Positions 54,650 through 63,756 are shown, counted from the first letter of the stretch. The stretch is 64,000 nucleotides of DNA from Sulfitobacter sp. LCG007 (GCF_040801785.1 NZ_CP161805.1:620001-684000), one strand, 5' to 3'. Made by a program: numbers and translations. Notes: generated by a model from the sequence alone, not told the origin.

Positions 54650-55966
54650 TCATGCGATGGCGGCGGCCTTGCGGGATTCCCGGTCGTCCTTCCAGCGGTA
54701 GTAAGCCACGGCGGTCGGCAGGAACCAGGGCCTGCCCGTGTAGAATGGCCGCGTCGGGTTCGGCAGGCCATCGAATGCCGTCACTCCGCGCGTCTGACCG
54801 AGGATCTTCTGGCCGGTGCGCATGCCGAGGTAGCTCGCCATCGAGACGCCCGAGCCGCAGTAGTTCATCGCGTAATGGATGCCCTCATGAACCCCGGTAT
54901 GCGCCATCTCGTCGAAGCTGTAGGCGACGGTGCCGCTCCAGGCGTGAGAGACCGCGCATCCCCGCAGCTGCGGGAAAACCCGGCACATGATGTCGTAGAG
55001 CCGCGGCGCGCTTTGCGCGGCGTCGGTCTCGGAGGACGACACGCGCCCGCCGAAGAGGATCCGCCGTCGGTCCGGGGTTGCCCTGTAATAGTAGACGACC
55101 TTGCGCGTGTCGCTGGCGATGCGGTCCGTCGGGAAAAGCTCGTCTATCAGCGTCTCGGGAAGTTCCTCGGTGACGATGATGTAGCTGCCGATCGGAATCA
55201 CGCGGCGTTTCAGCCACGGGACGAGATTGCCCGTGTAGCCGTTGGTCGCCATCACGACGTTGCGGGTTTCGACCAGTCCGCGCGAGGTGTGGACGCGAAA
55301 TCCGCCACCCGTCCGCTCGATGCCGATGGCGGCGCAATTGCCGATGACATCGACACCCGCCGCCTGCGCGAGGCGCAGGTATTCCCGGTGCAGCTTGCCC
55401 GGATGCACCGAGCAGTGGCGCGGATAGACCACGCCGCCATGGTAGGCGTCAGAGCCCATCTCGCGGTGTTGTTCCTGCCTTGGAACTGCGTAGCTCTCGA
55501 TGCCTTCCTCTCGGCGCGTCTTCTCGGCCTCTCTGGTCAGGGTCTCGTAATGTGTCGGGGTATGCGCGGCGTGGTAGCGACCGACGCGGCGGAAGTCGCA
55601 GTCGAGCGCTTCGCGTTCGACGAAGTTCCCGATCCAGGCCAGCGCGTTCTCGCCTTCCTGGCGGATCGCGCGGGCCCTGGCCGCCCCGAACCTTGCCGTG
55701 AGCCTGCCAAGCGAGGGTTTCACGCTCGTGCTGATCTGGCCGCCGTTGCGCGTCGAACAGCCGAAGCCCGGTTCCTTCGCGTCGATGACAAGCGTCGCGC
55801 GGCCGCCGCGCCCGCATTCGATGGCGGCGTTGAGCCCGGTATAGCCGGATCCGATCACGAGCACGTCGACTTTCCTGGGCAAGTTCGTGCACAGGTCCCT
55901 GAGTGGCCCGAGCTGATCGAGCCAGTAGGAATGCTGGGATATGTCTGCGGCCGGCATTGGGACCAT
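54650..55966 (-). CDS. FAD-dependent amine oxidoreductase (OrdL/PuuB-like)
   Basis: 438 residues, DAO family. FAD motif VLVIGSGYTGLNAAIECGRGG (split: VLVIGSGYTGL, NAAIECGRGG), then FGCSTRNGGQISTS, a hallmark of gamma-glutamylputrescine oxidase-like enzymes. AWSGTVAYSFDEMAHTG and MNYCGSGVSMA occur near the C-terminus. Start ATG 55966 has GGAG 8 nt upstream; the frame remains open far upstream, into the regulator gene. It is first in the operon with the PotABCD-type transporter, implying uptake and oxidation of an amine. A conserved 31-bp element precedes it. Confidence 0.85.
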   Translation of the reverse strand: MVPMPAADISQHSYWLDQLGPLRDLCTNLPRKVDVLVIGSGYTGLNAAIECGRGGRATLVIDAKEPGFGCSTRNGGQISTSVKPSLGRLTARFGAARARAIRQEGENALAWIGNFVEREALDCDFRRVGRYHAAHTPTHYETLTREAEKTRREEGIESYAVPRQEQHREMGSDAYHGGVVYPRHCSVHPGKLHREYLRLAQAAGVDVIGNCAAIGIERTGGGFRVHTSRGLVETRNVVMATNGYTGNLVPWLKRRVIPIGSYIIVTEELPETLIDELFPTDRIASDTRKVVYYYRATPDRRRILFGGRVSSSETDAAQSAPRLYDIMCRVFPQLRGCAVSHAWSGTVAYSFDEMAHTGVHEGIHYAMNYCGSGVSMASYLGMRTGQKILGQTRGVTAFDGLPNPTRPFYTGRPWFLPTAVAYYRWKDDRESRKAAAIA

Positions 55967-56050
55967 ACGTTCACTCCGGCCCGACGGGAAAGACGATGCG
56001 CTCCGCCGGGCTACAGAGTGAAACGCTAGGGCAGCATTGGTATCGTCGTC

Positions 56051-56081
56051 ATATCCAGTTTGACAAAACCGCCAGACCAAT
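56051..56081 (-). promoter_or_regulatory. Putative MocR operator/promoter upstream of amine oxidoreductase operon
   Basis: On the minus strand ATTGGTCTG (56081-56073), 16 bp, then GGATAT (56056-56051), ending 84 bp before the ATG of the FAD oxidoreductase. The same two blocks with the same 16-bp spacing occur at 57579-57609, before the enolase-superfamily gene. It may be the binding site for the MocR protein encoded between them, or a shared promoter (TTGGTC ... GGATAT). Confidence 0.6.
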
Positions 56082-56082
56082 A

Positions 56083-57561
56083 TCAGCGCAGGGCAGGCAG
56101 GTCGCGCATGATCCCGATGCCGCGCACGATGTCCTCGGGTGTGGCGCTGCCGAACCCCAGGACGAGCCCGTTGCGTGGAGTCGGTTCCAGACAGTAACGC
56201 GAAAGCGGGGCGAGGATCACCCCCTTGTCCGCAGCCTGCCGCACCACGGCGCCGGCGTCTCTCCCGCTGTCGAGCATCGCCGGGGTGTGGAACCCGCTGG
56301 ACGTTTCCTTGAGGCGTATGCTGTCGGGCAACAGATGCGCCGCCTCCATCAGGGCCTCGTATCTGGCCTTGTAGAGCCGGCGCATCAGCCGGATGTGGGT
56401 GGCGAAATGTCCTTCGTCCATGAAATCCGCGACGATGGCCTGAGTCGAGGTCGGCGGACCGCTCACCCAGGCGCTGAAAGCCTGGTCGAACGCATCGATC
56501 ATGCACTCGGGTACCAGAACGAAGCCCAGGCGCAGCGAGGGAAAAAGCGATTTGGAGAAGGTCCCGACATAGAGAACGCGCCCGCCGGTATCGGTGCCGT
56601 AGAGGGCCGGTTGCGGCGTGTTGCCGTAGTAGAATTCGCCGTCGTAATCATCCTCGATGACAAGCGCCTGCGCTTCCTCGGCCGCCTGCAGAAGTTCGAA
56701 CCGTCGCCCAAGCGACATCACATGGCCCAGGGGTTGCTGATGCGACGGTGTGACGAACGCCAGCCGGAAGTGAGGCGCTTTCGCCCGCCCGTCGCCGACC
56801 ACCAGCCCTTCTTCGTCCACGTCCACCGGGACGATCTCGGCACCTTCCGAGAGGAACGCGTTGCGCGCCCCCGATGCACCGGGGTTTTCCATCCATACCC
56901 GGTCGCCCGGGTTGAGCAGAAGCCGCCCGATCAGCGAAAAGGCATGCTGAGCGCCGGTGGTGATGAAAATCTGTTCGGGCCTGCAGGTCAGGCCCTTCAA
57001 CGCGCTCAGGTGGGTTGCGATGGCCCGCCGGAGCGCCTGCAGGCCCTGCGGCTGGCCGTAACCCATGACGTCTCCCCGTCCGCCGCGCAGATGCCGGGCG
57101 GACAGTTTCGACCAATGCGCCAGCGGAAAGGCGTCGAGCGCCGGCAGCGCGGTGACGAAGGCGCGGGCTTCGTGCGGAAGCCATTTGCGCCGCGCATAGG
57201 ATTTCTCGGCGCGGCCGATGGCGTAGGACAGCCGCGGCCGGTTGCTGTCGGACGGCGGCACCCGCGCCGGACGCGGGGCCGGGCGCGGAGTGTCGAGCGT
57301 TTCACTCACGAAGGTTCCCGCGCCAACCCGCGACTCGAGCATGCCCTCTGCGACCAGGCGGTCGATGGCGTCGATCGCCGTCGTGCGCGAAACGCCGGTT
57401 TCCCGTGCAAGCGTGCGGGTCGCGGGCAGCCGTTCGCCCGCGCGCAGGCCGCCCGCCAGTATGATGTCGCGCAGGGCCATGTAGAGTTGCACGCTGACGC
57501 TGCGCCGCAAGGTCCTGTCGAGCTTGATCGACGATAGGATGGCTCCGGCCGCCTGCTTCAT
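56083..57561 (-). CDS. MocR/GabR-type PLP-dependent transcriptional regulator
   Basis: 492 residues. N-terminal GntR-type winged helix (about 20-90: LYMALRDIILAGGLRAGERLPATRTLARETGVSRTTAIDAIDRL), linker, and a fold-type I aminotransferase domain with EDDYDGEF (about 303-310) and the PLP Lys337 in FSKSLFPSLRLGF. Such regulators control amine, GABA or taurine genes by sensing an amine on PLP. Divergent from the enolase-superfamily gene; the amine oxidoreductase operon lies downstream on the same strand. Confidence 0.92.
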   Translation of the reverse strand: MKQAAGAILSSIKLDRTLRRSVSVQLYMALRDIILAGGLRAGERLPATRTLARETGVSRTTAIDAIDRLVAEGMLESRVGAGTFVSETLDTPRPAPRPARVPPSDSNRPRLSYAIGRAEKSYARRKWLPHEARAFVTALPALDAFPLAHWSKLSARHLRGGRGDVMGYGQPQGLQALRRAIATHLSALKGLTCRPEQIFITTGAQHAFSLIGRLLLNPGDRVWMENPGASGARNAFLSEGAEIVPVDVDEEGLVVGDGRAKAPHFRLAFVTPSHQQPLGHVMSLGRRFELLQAAEEAQALVIEDDYDGEFYYGNTPQPALYGTDTGGRVLYVGTFSKSLFPSLRLGFVLVPECMIDAFDQAFSAWVSGPPTSTQAIVADFMDEGHFATHIRLMRRLYKARYEALMEAAHLLPDSIRLKETSSGFHTPAMLDSGRDAGAVVRQAADKGVILAPLSRYCLEPTPRNGLVLGFGSATPEDIVRGIGIMRDLPALR

Positions 57562-57578
57562 GGATGTGACCCGCCCAG

Positions 57579-57609
57579 ATTGGTCTGCCGAACTGGCCTG
57601 AATGGATAT
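57579..57609 (+). promoter_or_regulatory. Putative MocR operator/promoter between MocR and enolase-superfamily genes
   Basis: ATTGGTCTG (57579-57587), 16 bp, GGATAT (57604-57609), ending 62 bp before ATG 57672 and 18 bp before the MocR ATG on the other strand. Identical in blocks and spacing to the element at 56051-56081, and in the same orientation relative to the catabolic gene. CAGACC (57611-57616) forms an inverted repeat with GGTCTG (57582-57587). Confidence 0.6.
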
Positions 57610-57671
57610 ACAGACCGTGCCAATTCTTCTTCAACCTTGAAGCCGATTACAAGTCATCTCTTCCGGGGCCC

Positions 57672-58775
57672 ATGAAACTCGCATCCATCGAGACATTCAC
57701 CGACGAATTCGTCTGCTTCGTCCGCGCAACTTCTGAAGACGGCGCGCAGGGCTGGGGTCAGGTCGCGCCCTACCATGCAGACATCACGGCGCAGGTGCTG
57801 CACCGTCAGGTTGCCCCCCATGTGCTCGGCATGGATTGCGGAGACATCGACGCGATGCTCGATCTGGTGCGCGACCGCGAGCACAAGTTTCCCGGCTCCT
57901 ACATCCGGCGTGCGATGGGCGGCGTCGACACGGCGATCTGGGATATGCGCGGAAAGGTGGAAGGCAAGCCGGTCTGCGCGCTGATCGGCGGCACGCCGGG
58001 AAGGATCCGCGCCTACGCATCCTCGATGAAACGCGATATCACCCCCGCCGACGAGGCCGAACGGTTCCGGAAGCTGGCGGCGGAGAGCGGTTTCGACGCC
58101 TTCAAGTTCCGCGTCGGAGCCGAGGTGGGGCGCGGCAAGGACGAGTGGCCGGGGCGGACGGAAGAGATCGTGCCGGGCATCCGCAAGGCGCTGGGGCCGG
58201 ACGTGGCGCTGCTGGTCGATGCGAACTCGTGCTATTCTCCCGAGCAGGCGATCGAGGTGGGCAAGCTGCTGCTGGACAACGGCATCTCGCATTTCGAGGA
58301 GCCTTGCCCGTATTGGGAGTTCGACCAGACCCGCAAGGTCACGGAGGCGCTGCCCATCGACGTGTGCGGCGGCGAGCAGGACTGCATGATGGCCAACTGG
58401 AAGCGCATGATCGACGAGCGCGTCGTCGACGTGGTCCAGCCCGACGTCTGCTACCTGGGCGGCATCTCGCGGACGCTTCACGTGGCGCGGATGGCGGAGG
58501 CGGCGGGAATGCCGGTCACGCCGCACAGCGCCAACCTGTCGCTCGTCACGCTTTTCACGATGCACCTGCTTCGGGCGATCCCGAATGCGGGGAAATACCT
58601 GGAATTCTCGATCGAGGGGCTGGACTACTACCCTTGGCAGGACCGGATCCTCGCGACCGATCCCTACGCCGTCGAGGACGGCCATGTGACCGTGACCGAC
58701 GCGCCGGGGTGGGGAGTCGAGATTTCGCCCGAGTGGCTGTCGCGATCGCGCTACGCGGTTTCGCGCGCGCAGTGA
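57672..58775 (+). CDS. Enolase-superfamily enzyme, mandelate racemase subgroup
   Basis: 367 residues: capping domain then (beta/alpha)7-beta barrel. Metal ligands Asp183 (LLVDANS), Glu209 (HFEEP) and Glu234 (CGGEQD). The general base His284 (TPHSAN) pairs with Asp257 (VQPDVCYLGG), the mandelate-racemase-type dyad. On strand 2, KFR (Lys145, Arg147) occurs where racemases have KxK. So it abstracts an alpha-proton of a carboxylate, as an epimerase, racemase or dehydratase; the substrate is unknown. Betaine 2-epimerases of this superfamily in Roseobacters are a possible parallel. Confidence 0.82.
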   Translation: MKLASIETFTDEFVCFVRATSEDGAQGWGQVAPYHADITAQVLHRQVAPHVLGMDCGDIDAMLDLVRDREHKFPGSYIRRAMGGVDTAIWDMRGKVEGKPVCALIGGTPGRIRAYASSMKRDITPADEAERFRKLAAESGFDAFKFRVGAEVGRGKDEWPGRTEEIVPGIRKALGPDVALLVDANSCYSPEQAIEVGKLLLDNGISHFEEPCPYWEFDQTRKVTEALPIDVCGGEQDCMMANWKRMIDERVVDVVQPDVCYLGGISRTLHVARMAEAAGMPVTPHSANLSLVTLFTMHLLRAIPNAGKYLEFSIEGLDYYPWQDRILATDPYAVEDGHVTVTDAPGWGVEISPEWLSRSRYAVSRAQ

Positions 58776-58814
58776 TGTGCCGGCCCGTCCAGCCTCCTGC
58801 CGGGCGCGTCGCGC

Positions 58815-59735
58815 TCAACCCTCTCCCGCGGCGGCATCGCGACGGCGAACGGCGGTGAGGTGACGCGCGAATTCGTCGGTTGCCATCAGCGCCCTGCAGC
58901 GGGCGAAGCGCCCGTCAGCATAGGCCCTGAAGTCCTCTGCGGGATTGCGGTTGGCAAGCTGGATCAGCCCCCAGAGCGTCCAGAGCAGATCGCACATCGC
59001 CTTGTAGATAACCATGCGCGCGTGCTCGGCAGCGCCCGGCGCGCGTCCGAAATAGGCTTCAAGCATCTCGATGTCCTGCGCCGGCGTGAACTCTCCCTCG
59101 ACCGAGAGGTCGCCAAGGTCCCACATCGGGTCGTTCATGCCCGAGTATTCCCAGTCAACGATCCACATCTTCTCGCCGGTATCGAGGAAGTTCTCGCAAA
59201 GCGGGTCGCAATGGCAGGGCGCACTCGGCAGGGGGCCGGCGGCGAGCGCGGCGCGCACTTCCCCCGCCTCGGCGACGACGTCGTGGTAGCCCTCGGGCAG
59301 CGCCACGTCCTTTCCGGCGAGGATCTCGAGATAGTTGTCGATCATCGCGAAGAGCTCGAAGGTGAAGGGGAAGACCGACCCCGATCCGTGCAGTTGCGCA
59401 AAGGCGCGACCGGCCCGCGCCGGACTGCCGGCCCGGCTGCGGAAGGCCGCGGGGCTCATGGTCGCCGCGCCTTCGATGAAGCGCGTTACCATGATGCCGC
59501 TCTGCGGGTCGACATGGACAAGTTCCGGTGACACGCCGGCCCGTGCCGCGGCCATCGCAGCCTCGGCTTCGTTTGTCCTGTCGATATATTCCTCCGTGCC
59601 CTCGCCGGGAAAGCGCAGGCAGAACCCTCCGTAGCGGTAGACGCGATTCGTCAGCCCGCCAAGCCGCTCGGGCTCGGTGGACACGTCCCTCAGCTCCGGG
59701 ATCTGTGCTGCGAGCGCGGCAATATCGTCTGTCAT
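58815..59735 (-). CDS. Choline/ethanolamine kinase-like phosphotransferase (copy 1)
   Basis: 306 residues, APH/choline-kinase fold. Nucleotide-binding N-lobe (LGGLTNRVYRYGGFCLRFPG), Brenner-type catalytic loop CHCDPLCENFL (Asp177, Asn182) and metal-binding DWEYSG (Asp194). Start ATG 59735 has GGAG 8 nt upstream; ATG 59741 would place it too close. It has a paralogue at 62881-63756. The true substrate (choline, or another amino-alcohol) is unproved. Confidence 0.82.
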   Translation of the reverse strand: MTDDIAALAAQIPELRDVSTEPERLGGLTNRVYRYGGFCLRFPGEGTEEYIDRTNEAEAAMAAARAGVSPELVHVDPQSGIMVTRFIEGAATMSPAAFRSRAGSPARAGRAFAQLHGSGSVFPFTFELFAMIDNYLEILAGKDVALPEGYHDVVAEAGEVRAALAAGPLPSAPCHCDPLCENFLDTGEKMWIVDWEYSGMNDPMWDLGDLSVEGEFTPAQDIEMLEAYFGRAPGAAEHARMVIYKAMCDLLWTLWGLIQLANRNPAEDFRAYADGRFARCRALMATDEFARHLTAVRRRDAAAGEG

Positions 59736-59825
59736 GATCATTTCTCCGGTGTTGGCGTGCGCGACCGTTTCACCGCTCGCGGGGACGGGCTATCCTGAAC
59801 GTGCAAACGCGGGCGGGAGCGGAAC

Positions 59826-60446
59826 ATGGGACAAGGTCGGCACGAGGGTCATCTGGGCGAGGTCTATGCGGCGCAAGGCAGCGATGCGGTTGCGCAGAGC
59901 TACGACGCCTGGGCCGAAAGCTACGACGCGGACATGGCTGCGAAAGGCTACCGGCACCCGGCGGTCTGCCTTGCGCTGCTGTCGCGATACCTTCCCCGCG
60001 GCGCAGGGCCGGTGCTGGATGCGGGCTGCGGAACCGGGCTCATCGGATCGTGGCTCGGCATCGTGGGCTACCCCGAGGCCGACGGGCTCGATCTGTCCGA
60101 GGGCATGCTTGCGGTCGCGCGGCGCAAGGGCGTCTATCGCGCCCTCCACCGTGCGGCGCTGGGAATGTCGCTTCCCTTCGCGGACGGCGCCTTCGCGGGC
60201 ATCGTCTCGGCCGGAGTGTTCACGACGGGACATGTGGGGCCGGAAGGGCTGGACGAACTGGCCCGGATCTGCCGCAAAGGCGGCGCGATGGTTGTCACGG
60301 TCAAGCAGCCGCTGTGGGAGGGCCGGTTCGCGGAACATGCCGCCGGTATCGGGCTGCGGCTGGTCGAGGCGACCCAGCCTTACGTTTCCATGCCGGGAGA
60401 GGAGGGCACGGTGCCCTCGCTTGCCGTCGCGTACATCCGGGACTGA
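59826..60446 (+). CDS. Class I SAM-dependent methyltransferase
   Basis: 206 residues; SAM motif VLDAGCGTGLIGSWLG (about 63-78), acidic strand end ADGLDLSEGML, and LPFADGAFAGIVSAGVF. N-terminal YDAWAESYDADM is the usual helix. The acceptor cannot be predicted. It stands alone on the plus strand; its TGA and the stop of the convergent oxidoreductase lie in TGATATCA with 2 bp between them. Confidence 0.85.
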   Translation: MGQGRHEGHLGEVYAAQGSDAVAQSYDAWAESYDADMAAKGYRHPAVCLALLSRYLPRGAGPVLDAGCGTGLIGSWLGIVGYPEADGLDLSEGMLAVARRKGVYRALHRAALGMSLPFADGAFAGIVSAGVFTTGHVGPEGLDELARICRKGGAMVVTVKQPLWEGRFAEHAAGIGLRLVEATQPYVSMPGEEGTVPSLAVAYIRD

Positions 60447-60448
60447 TA

Positions 60449-62884
60449 TCAGCACCGCACCCTCAGGTTCTTGGGATCATAGGGAGCGGCGAGTGTCAGG
60501 CTGGCCCCGCGCGTCTCTCCGGCAACGACGAGCTCGTATCTGCCCGATCCGAGGAATTGGGCGTCGACGCCCCCGGCGTTTCTGACATAGCCGTAGCCGA
60601 CGCTGGTGCCGAGGGTATGCCCGAAGCCGCCCGAAGTGAGGTATCCGACCGGCTGGCCGTCGCGAAGGATCGTCTCACGCCCCGCCAGCACGGTCTGCGG
60701 ATCCTCGAGGACGAAACCGGCAAAACGCTTCGCGGGCGGTTTGCCGGCGGCTGCGACCAGCGCGTCGCGGCCCAGGAAGGGAAGGTTCGACTTCAGCTTC
60801 ACTGCCCACCCCAGTCCGGCCTCGATCGGCGTGTCGCCCGGCGTGATGTCGGATGACCAGGCGCGGTAGCCCTTCTCGAGACGCAGCGATTCAATGGCGC
60901 GGTAGCCGGCAGGGCGGATCCCATGTGCCTCGCCCGCCGCCATCAGCGCGTCATAGACGGCGGCAAGGCCCGCCACGGGCACGTGCAGTTCCCAGCCGAG
61001 TTCCCCGACATAGGTGATGCGCAGCGCCCGCACCACCTGCCCTGCAATGGCGATTTCGCGGACATGGGCGAAGGGGAAGGCCGCGTTCGTGACATCGTCT
61101 GCGGTCACGGCCGCCAGCACGTCCCGGGATTTCGGGCCCATGAGCGAGAGCGTCCCCCAGTCTTCCGTGACATCGCAAAGCCGGGCTTTCCCGGTCAGAT
61201 GATCGGCGATCCAGCCCTGGTCATGGGTGCGGAAGCCGGTTCCGGTCACGACGTAGAAGCGGTCGTCGGACAGTCGCGCCACGGTCAGGTCGGCCTCGAT
61301 CCCGCCGCGTGAGTTCAGTAGCTGGGTATAGGTGATCCGCCCCGGCGGTCGCGTGACGTCGCCGGCGCAGACCCAGGAAAGCGCCTGCGCCGCATCAGGC
61401 CCGCTGACCTCGAACTTGGCGAAGGAGCTCTGGTCGAAGACGGTCACGCCCTCGCGGGTCGCGCGATGTTCCTCACCCACCGCCCCGAACCAGTTCGGGC
61501 GGCCCATGGAACTGATGTCGCGCGCCTCGACCCCCGGCGCGGCAAACCAGTTCGGCCTCTCCCATCCCAGCTTCGAGCCGAAGACCGCGCCCGCCCGCGC
61601 GAGGCGGCCATAGAGGGGCGACATCAGCCGCGGGCGTCCGCTCTCGTACTCCTCATTGGGGAAGGCGACGGTGTAATGCTTGCCATAGGCTTCGGCGGTG
61701 CGCTCCGCGACCCAGTCCCGATCCGCATGCAGGTCGGAGAAGCGGCGGATGTCCACGCTCCAGAGGTCGAGCGGCGCCTCTCCCCGCATGGCCCATTCGG
61801 CAAGGACCCAGCCCGCGCCACCGCCGCTCGCGATGCCGAACGCGTTGAAGCCCGCGCCCACGAACATGTTTGGGCACCCGTTCGACCGGCCGAGGATGAA
61901 ATTGCCGTCGGGCGTAAAGCTCTCGGGGCCGTTGATCATCTGCTTGACGCCGGTTTCCTCCAGCGCCGGGACGCGGGCTATCGCCTGCTCCATATGCTGG
62001 GCGAAATGATCGTAATCGTCGTCGAAGAGGGCGAATTCGAAATCGTCCGGAACGTCGCCCCTGGTCCAGACCTGCGGGTTCGGCTCGTAGCCCCCCATGA
62101 CGAGCCCGCCGACCTCTTCCTTGAAGTAGGTCCGCCGGTCCGGATCGCGCACGGTCGCCGCGTCCGACGCAAGCCCGTCGATCCTTTCGGTGACGATGTA
62201 CTGGTGCTTTACCGGCTGCAGCGGCACGACAACGCCCGCCATCGCGCCCACCTGGCGCGCCCATTGCCCCGCGCAGTTCACCACCGTCTCGCACCTGACC
62301 GTCCCTTCCGTGGTCCGCACGCCGGTGATGCGCCCCCCGTCACGGTCGAATCCAATCACGCGGACCCCCTCGCGCAAGGTCGCCCCGTGCATCCGCGCGC
62401 CCTTGGCGAGGCTCTGGGTAATGTCGGCGGGATTGGCCTGACCGTCGGTGGGAAGCCAGGACGCACCGATCAGGTCGGAGGTTTCCATCAGGGGCCACAT
62501 GCGCTTGACCTCGTCCGGGCCGATCAGCTCCATTTCCATGCCGAAGCTGCGCGCCGTCGTCGCGAGGCGCTTGTACTCGATCCAGCGATCTTGCGTGGTC
62601 GCCAGACGCAGGCAGCCGGTCATCTTCCAGCCGGTCTGAAGCCCAGTCTCGGCATCGAGGCGCTTGTAGAGGTCGACCGAATACTTCAGCACCCGCGTGA
62701 TCGAGGCGGACGAGCGGAGTTGCCCGACAAGTCCCGCCGCATGCCAGGTCGAGCCGCCCGTAAGCTTGCCCTGTTCGAGCAGCAGGACCTCGGCCTTGTG
62801 GTCGCGCGCCAGATGGTAGGCTGTCGAGCAGCCGATGATCCCGCCCCCGATCACGACGACCTGGGCGTGCGATGGAAGGCTCAT
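60449..62884 (-). CDS. Dimethylglycine dehydrogenase-like FAD/GcvT protein
   Basis: 811 residues. N-terminal DAO domain (FAD motif VVIGGGIIGCSTAYHLARD, 10-28; the TGGSTWHAAGLVG region corresponds to the covalent-FAD His site of dimethylglycine/sarcosine dehydrogenases). It is followed by an FAO-type linker domain and a C-terminal GcvT (folate-binding) domain: VFDQSSFAKFEVSGPDA, and GYRAIESLRLEKGYRAWSSDITPGDTP. Such enzymes oxidatively demethylate methylated glycines, passing the one-carbon unit to tetrahydrofolate. ATG 62884 overlaps the kinase stop as ATGA. Confidence 0.88.
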   Translation of the reverse strand: MSLPSHAQVVVIGGGIIGCSTAYHLARDHKAEVLLLEQGKLTGGSTWHAAGLVGQLRSSASITRVLKYSVDLYKRLDAETGLQTGWKMTGCLRLATTQDRWIEYKRLATTARSFGMEMELIGPDEVKRMWPLMETSDLIGASWLPTDGQANPADITQSLAKGARMHGATLREGVRVIGFDRDGGRITGVRTTEGTVRCETVVNCAGQWARQVGAMAGVVVPLQPVKHQYIVTERIDGLASDAATVRDPDRRTYFKEEVGGLVMGGYEPNPQVWTRGDVPDDFEFALFDDDYDHFAQHMEQAIARVPALEETGVKQMINGPESFTPDGNFILGRSNGCPNMFVGAGFNAFGIASGGGAGWVLAEWAMRGEAPLDLWSVDIRRFSDLHADRDWVAERTAEAYGKHYTVAFPNEEYESGRPRLMSPLYGRLARAGAVFGSKLGWERPNWFAAPGVEARDISSMGRPNWFGAVGEEHRATREGVTVFDQSSFAKFEVSGPDAAQALSWVCAGDVTRPPGRITYTQLLNSRGGIEADLTVARLSDDRFYVVTGTGFRTHDQGWIADHLTGKARLCDVTEDWGTLSLMGPKSRDVLAAVTADDVTNAAFPFAHVREIAIAGQVVRALRITYVGELGWELHVPVAGLAAVYDALMAAGEAHGIRPAGYRAIESLRLEKGYRAWSSDITPGDTPIEAGLGWAVKLKSNLPFLGRDALVAAAGKPPAKRFAGFVLEDPQTVLAGRETILRDGQPVGYLTSGGFGHTLGTSVGYGYVRNAGGVDAQFLGSGRYELVVAGETRGASLTLAAPYDPKNLRVRC

Positions 62885-63756
62885 GCGGGTTCTCCATGAT
62901 CTGCGCGGTAACGCCCCAGCGCCGTGTCGAGAGCATCGAGGTTTTCCTGCGCGTAGGCGGCGAAGTCGACGCCGTCCGTCGACAGGTGGCGTTCCGAAAT
63001 CATCGCCCACAGTGCCTCTCGGATCAGCGAGGCGCATTGCATCGCGTCGAAGGCCTGCCGGAAGGCGGCGTCTGGTGCGTGGCCGAGATAGGCGGTGACA
63101 AGACGGTCGGACTGCGCGCGCGACATGCCGGCATTCGAAGCAGCGCCTGCAAGATCGAACATGGCGGTGCCGAAGGCGGCATATTCGAAGTCGATCAGCC
63201 AGAGGCAGTCGCCATCGTCGAGAAAGTTCGCGGGCAGAAGATCGTGGTGGCCGAAGACGATGGGCATCGGTATCTGGACCGCCTCCATCTCGGCGTTCAG
63301 GGCCAGCAGCCTCGGCAAACCGGCCGCGCGGGGAGTGTCGGCGAGCCGGCGGGCATAGTCGCGCACCACATGAAACGGCCAGAACATCGCGCCGGGGCCT
63401 GTGACCAGCCGCGGCATGTCCCGGTGGAACCGGCGCAGCAGCGCCGCGACCGCCTCGGGGGCGGCGGCGACATCCGGTGCCGTCCAGGTGCGCGCCTCGA
63501 TCCAGGCCGTGACCATCACGCCCGGACCGACATGTTCGACCGCAGGGCCAATTCCGGCGGCATGGGCCGCGCGCGCTGCCATCGCCTCGCGGGTCCGGTC
63601 CACATGGTGGAACGGGTAGTCCCTGCCGAAGCGCACGACATGCGCGCCTCTGGCGTCGGTTACTTTCCAGATCTCGTTCGAAAGGCCGCCCGTCAGGGGT
63701 TCGGCTGTCCACTTACCGGCCCAGCAGGGCAGGGTCGCGATATCCTCAAGGCCCAT
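62881..63756 (-). CDS. Choline/ethanolamine kinase-like phosphotransferase (copy 2)
   Basis: 291 residues. N-lobe GGLSNEIWKVTDARGAHVVRFG, catalytic loop FGHHDLLPANFL and metal-binding WLIDFEYAAFG. Overlaps the upstream permease gene by 11 bp and the demethylating oxidoreductase by 4 nt, so it is translated in one operon with a glycine-betaine-type transporter and a dimethylglycine dehydrogenase-like enzyme. A kinase in such an operon is not part of the standard betaine route. Confidence 0.83.
   Translation of the reverse strand: MGLEDIATLPCWAGKWTAEPLTGGLSNEIWKVTDARGAHVVRFGRDYPFHHVDRTREAMAARAAHAAGIGPAVEHVGPGVMVTAWIEARTWTAPDVAAAPEAVAALLRRFHRDMPRLVTGPGAMFWPFHVVRDYARRLADTPRAAGLPRLLALNAEMEAVQIPMPIVFGHHDLLPANFLDDGDCLWLIDFEYAAFGTAMFDLAGAASNAGMSRAQSDRLVTAYLGHAPDAAFRQAFDAMQCASLIREALWAMISERHLSTDGVDFAAYAQENLDALDTALGRYRADHGEPA

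Noticed and set aside
57302-57634. Minus-strand frame overlapping the start of the MocR gene
   Set aside because: Out of frame with the intact wHTH domain; no similarity.
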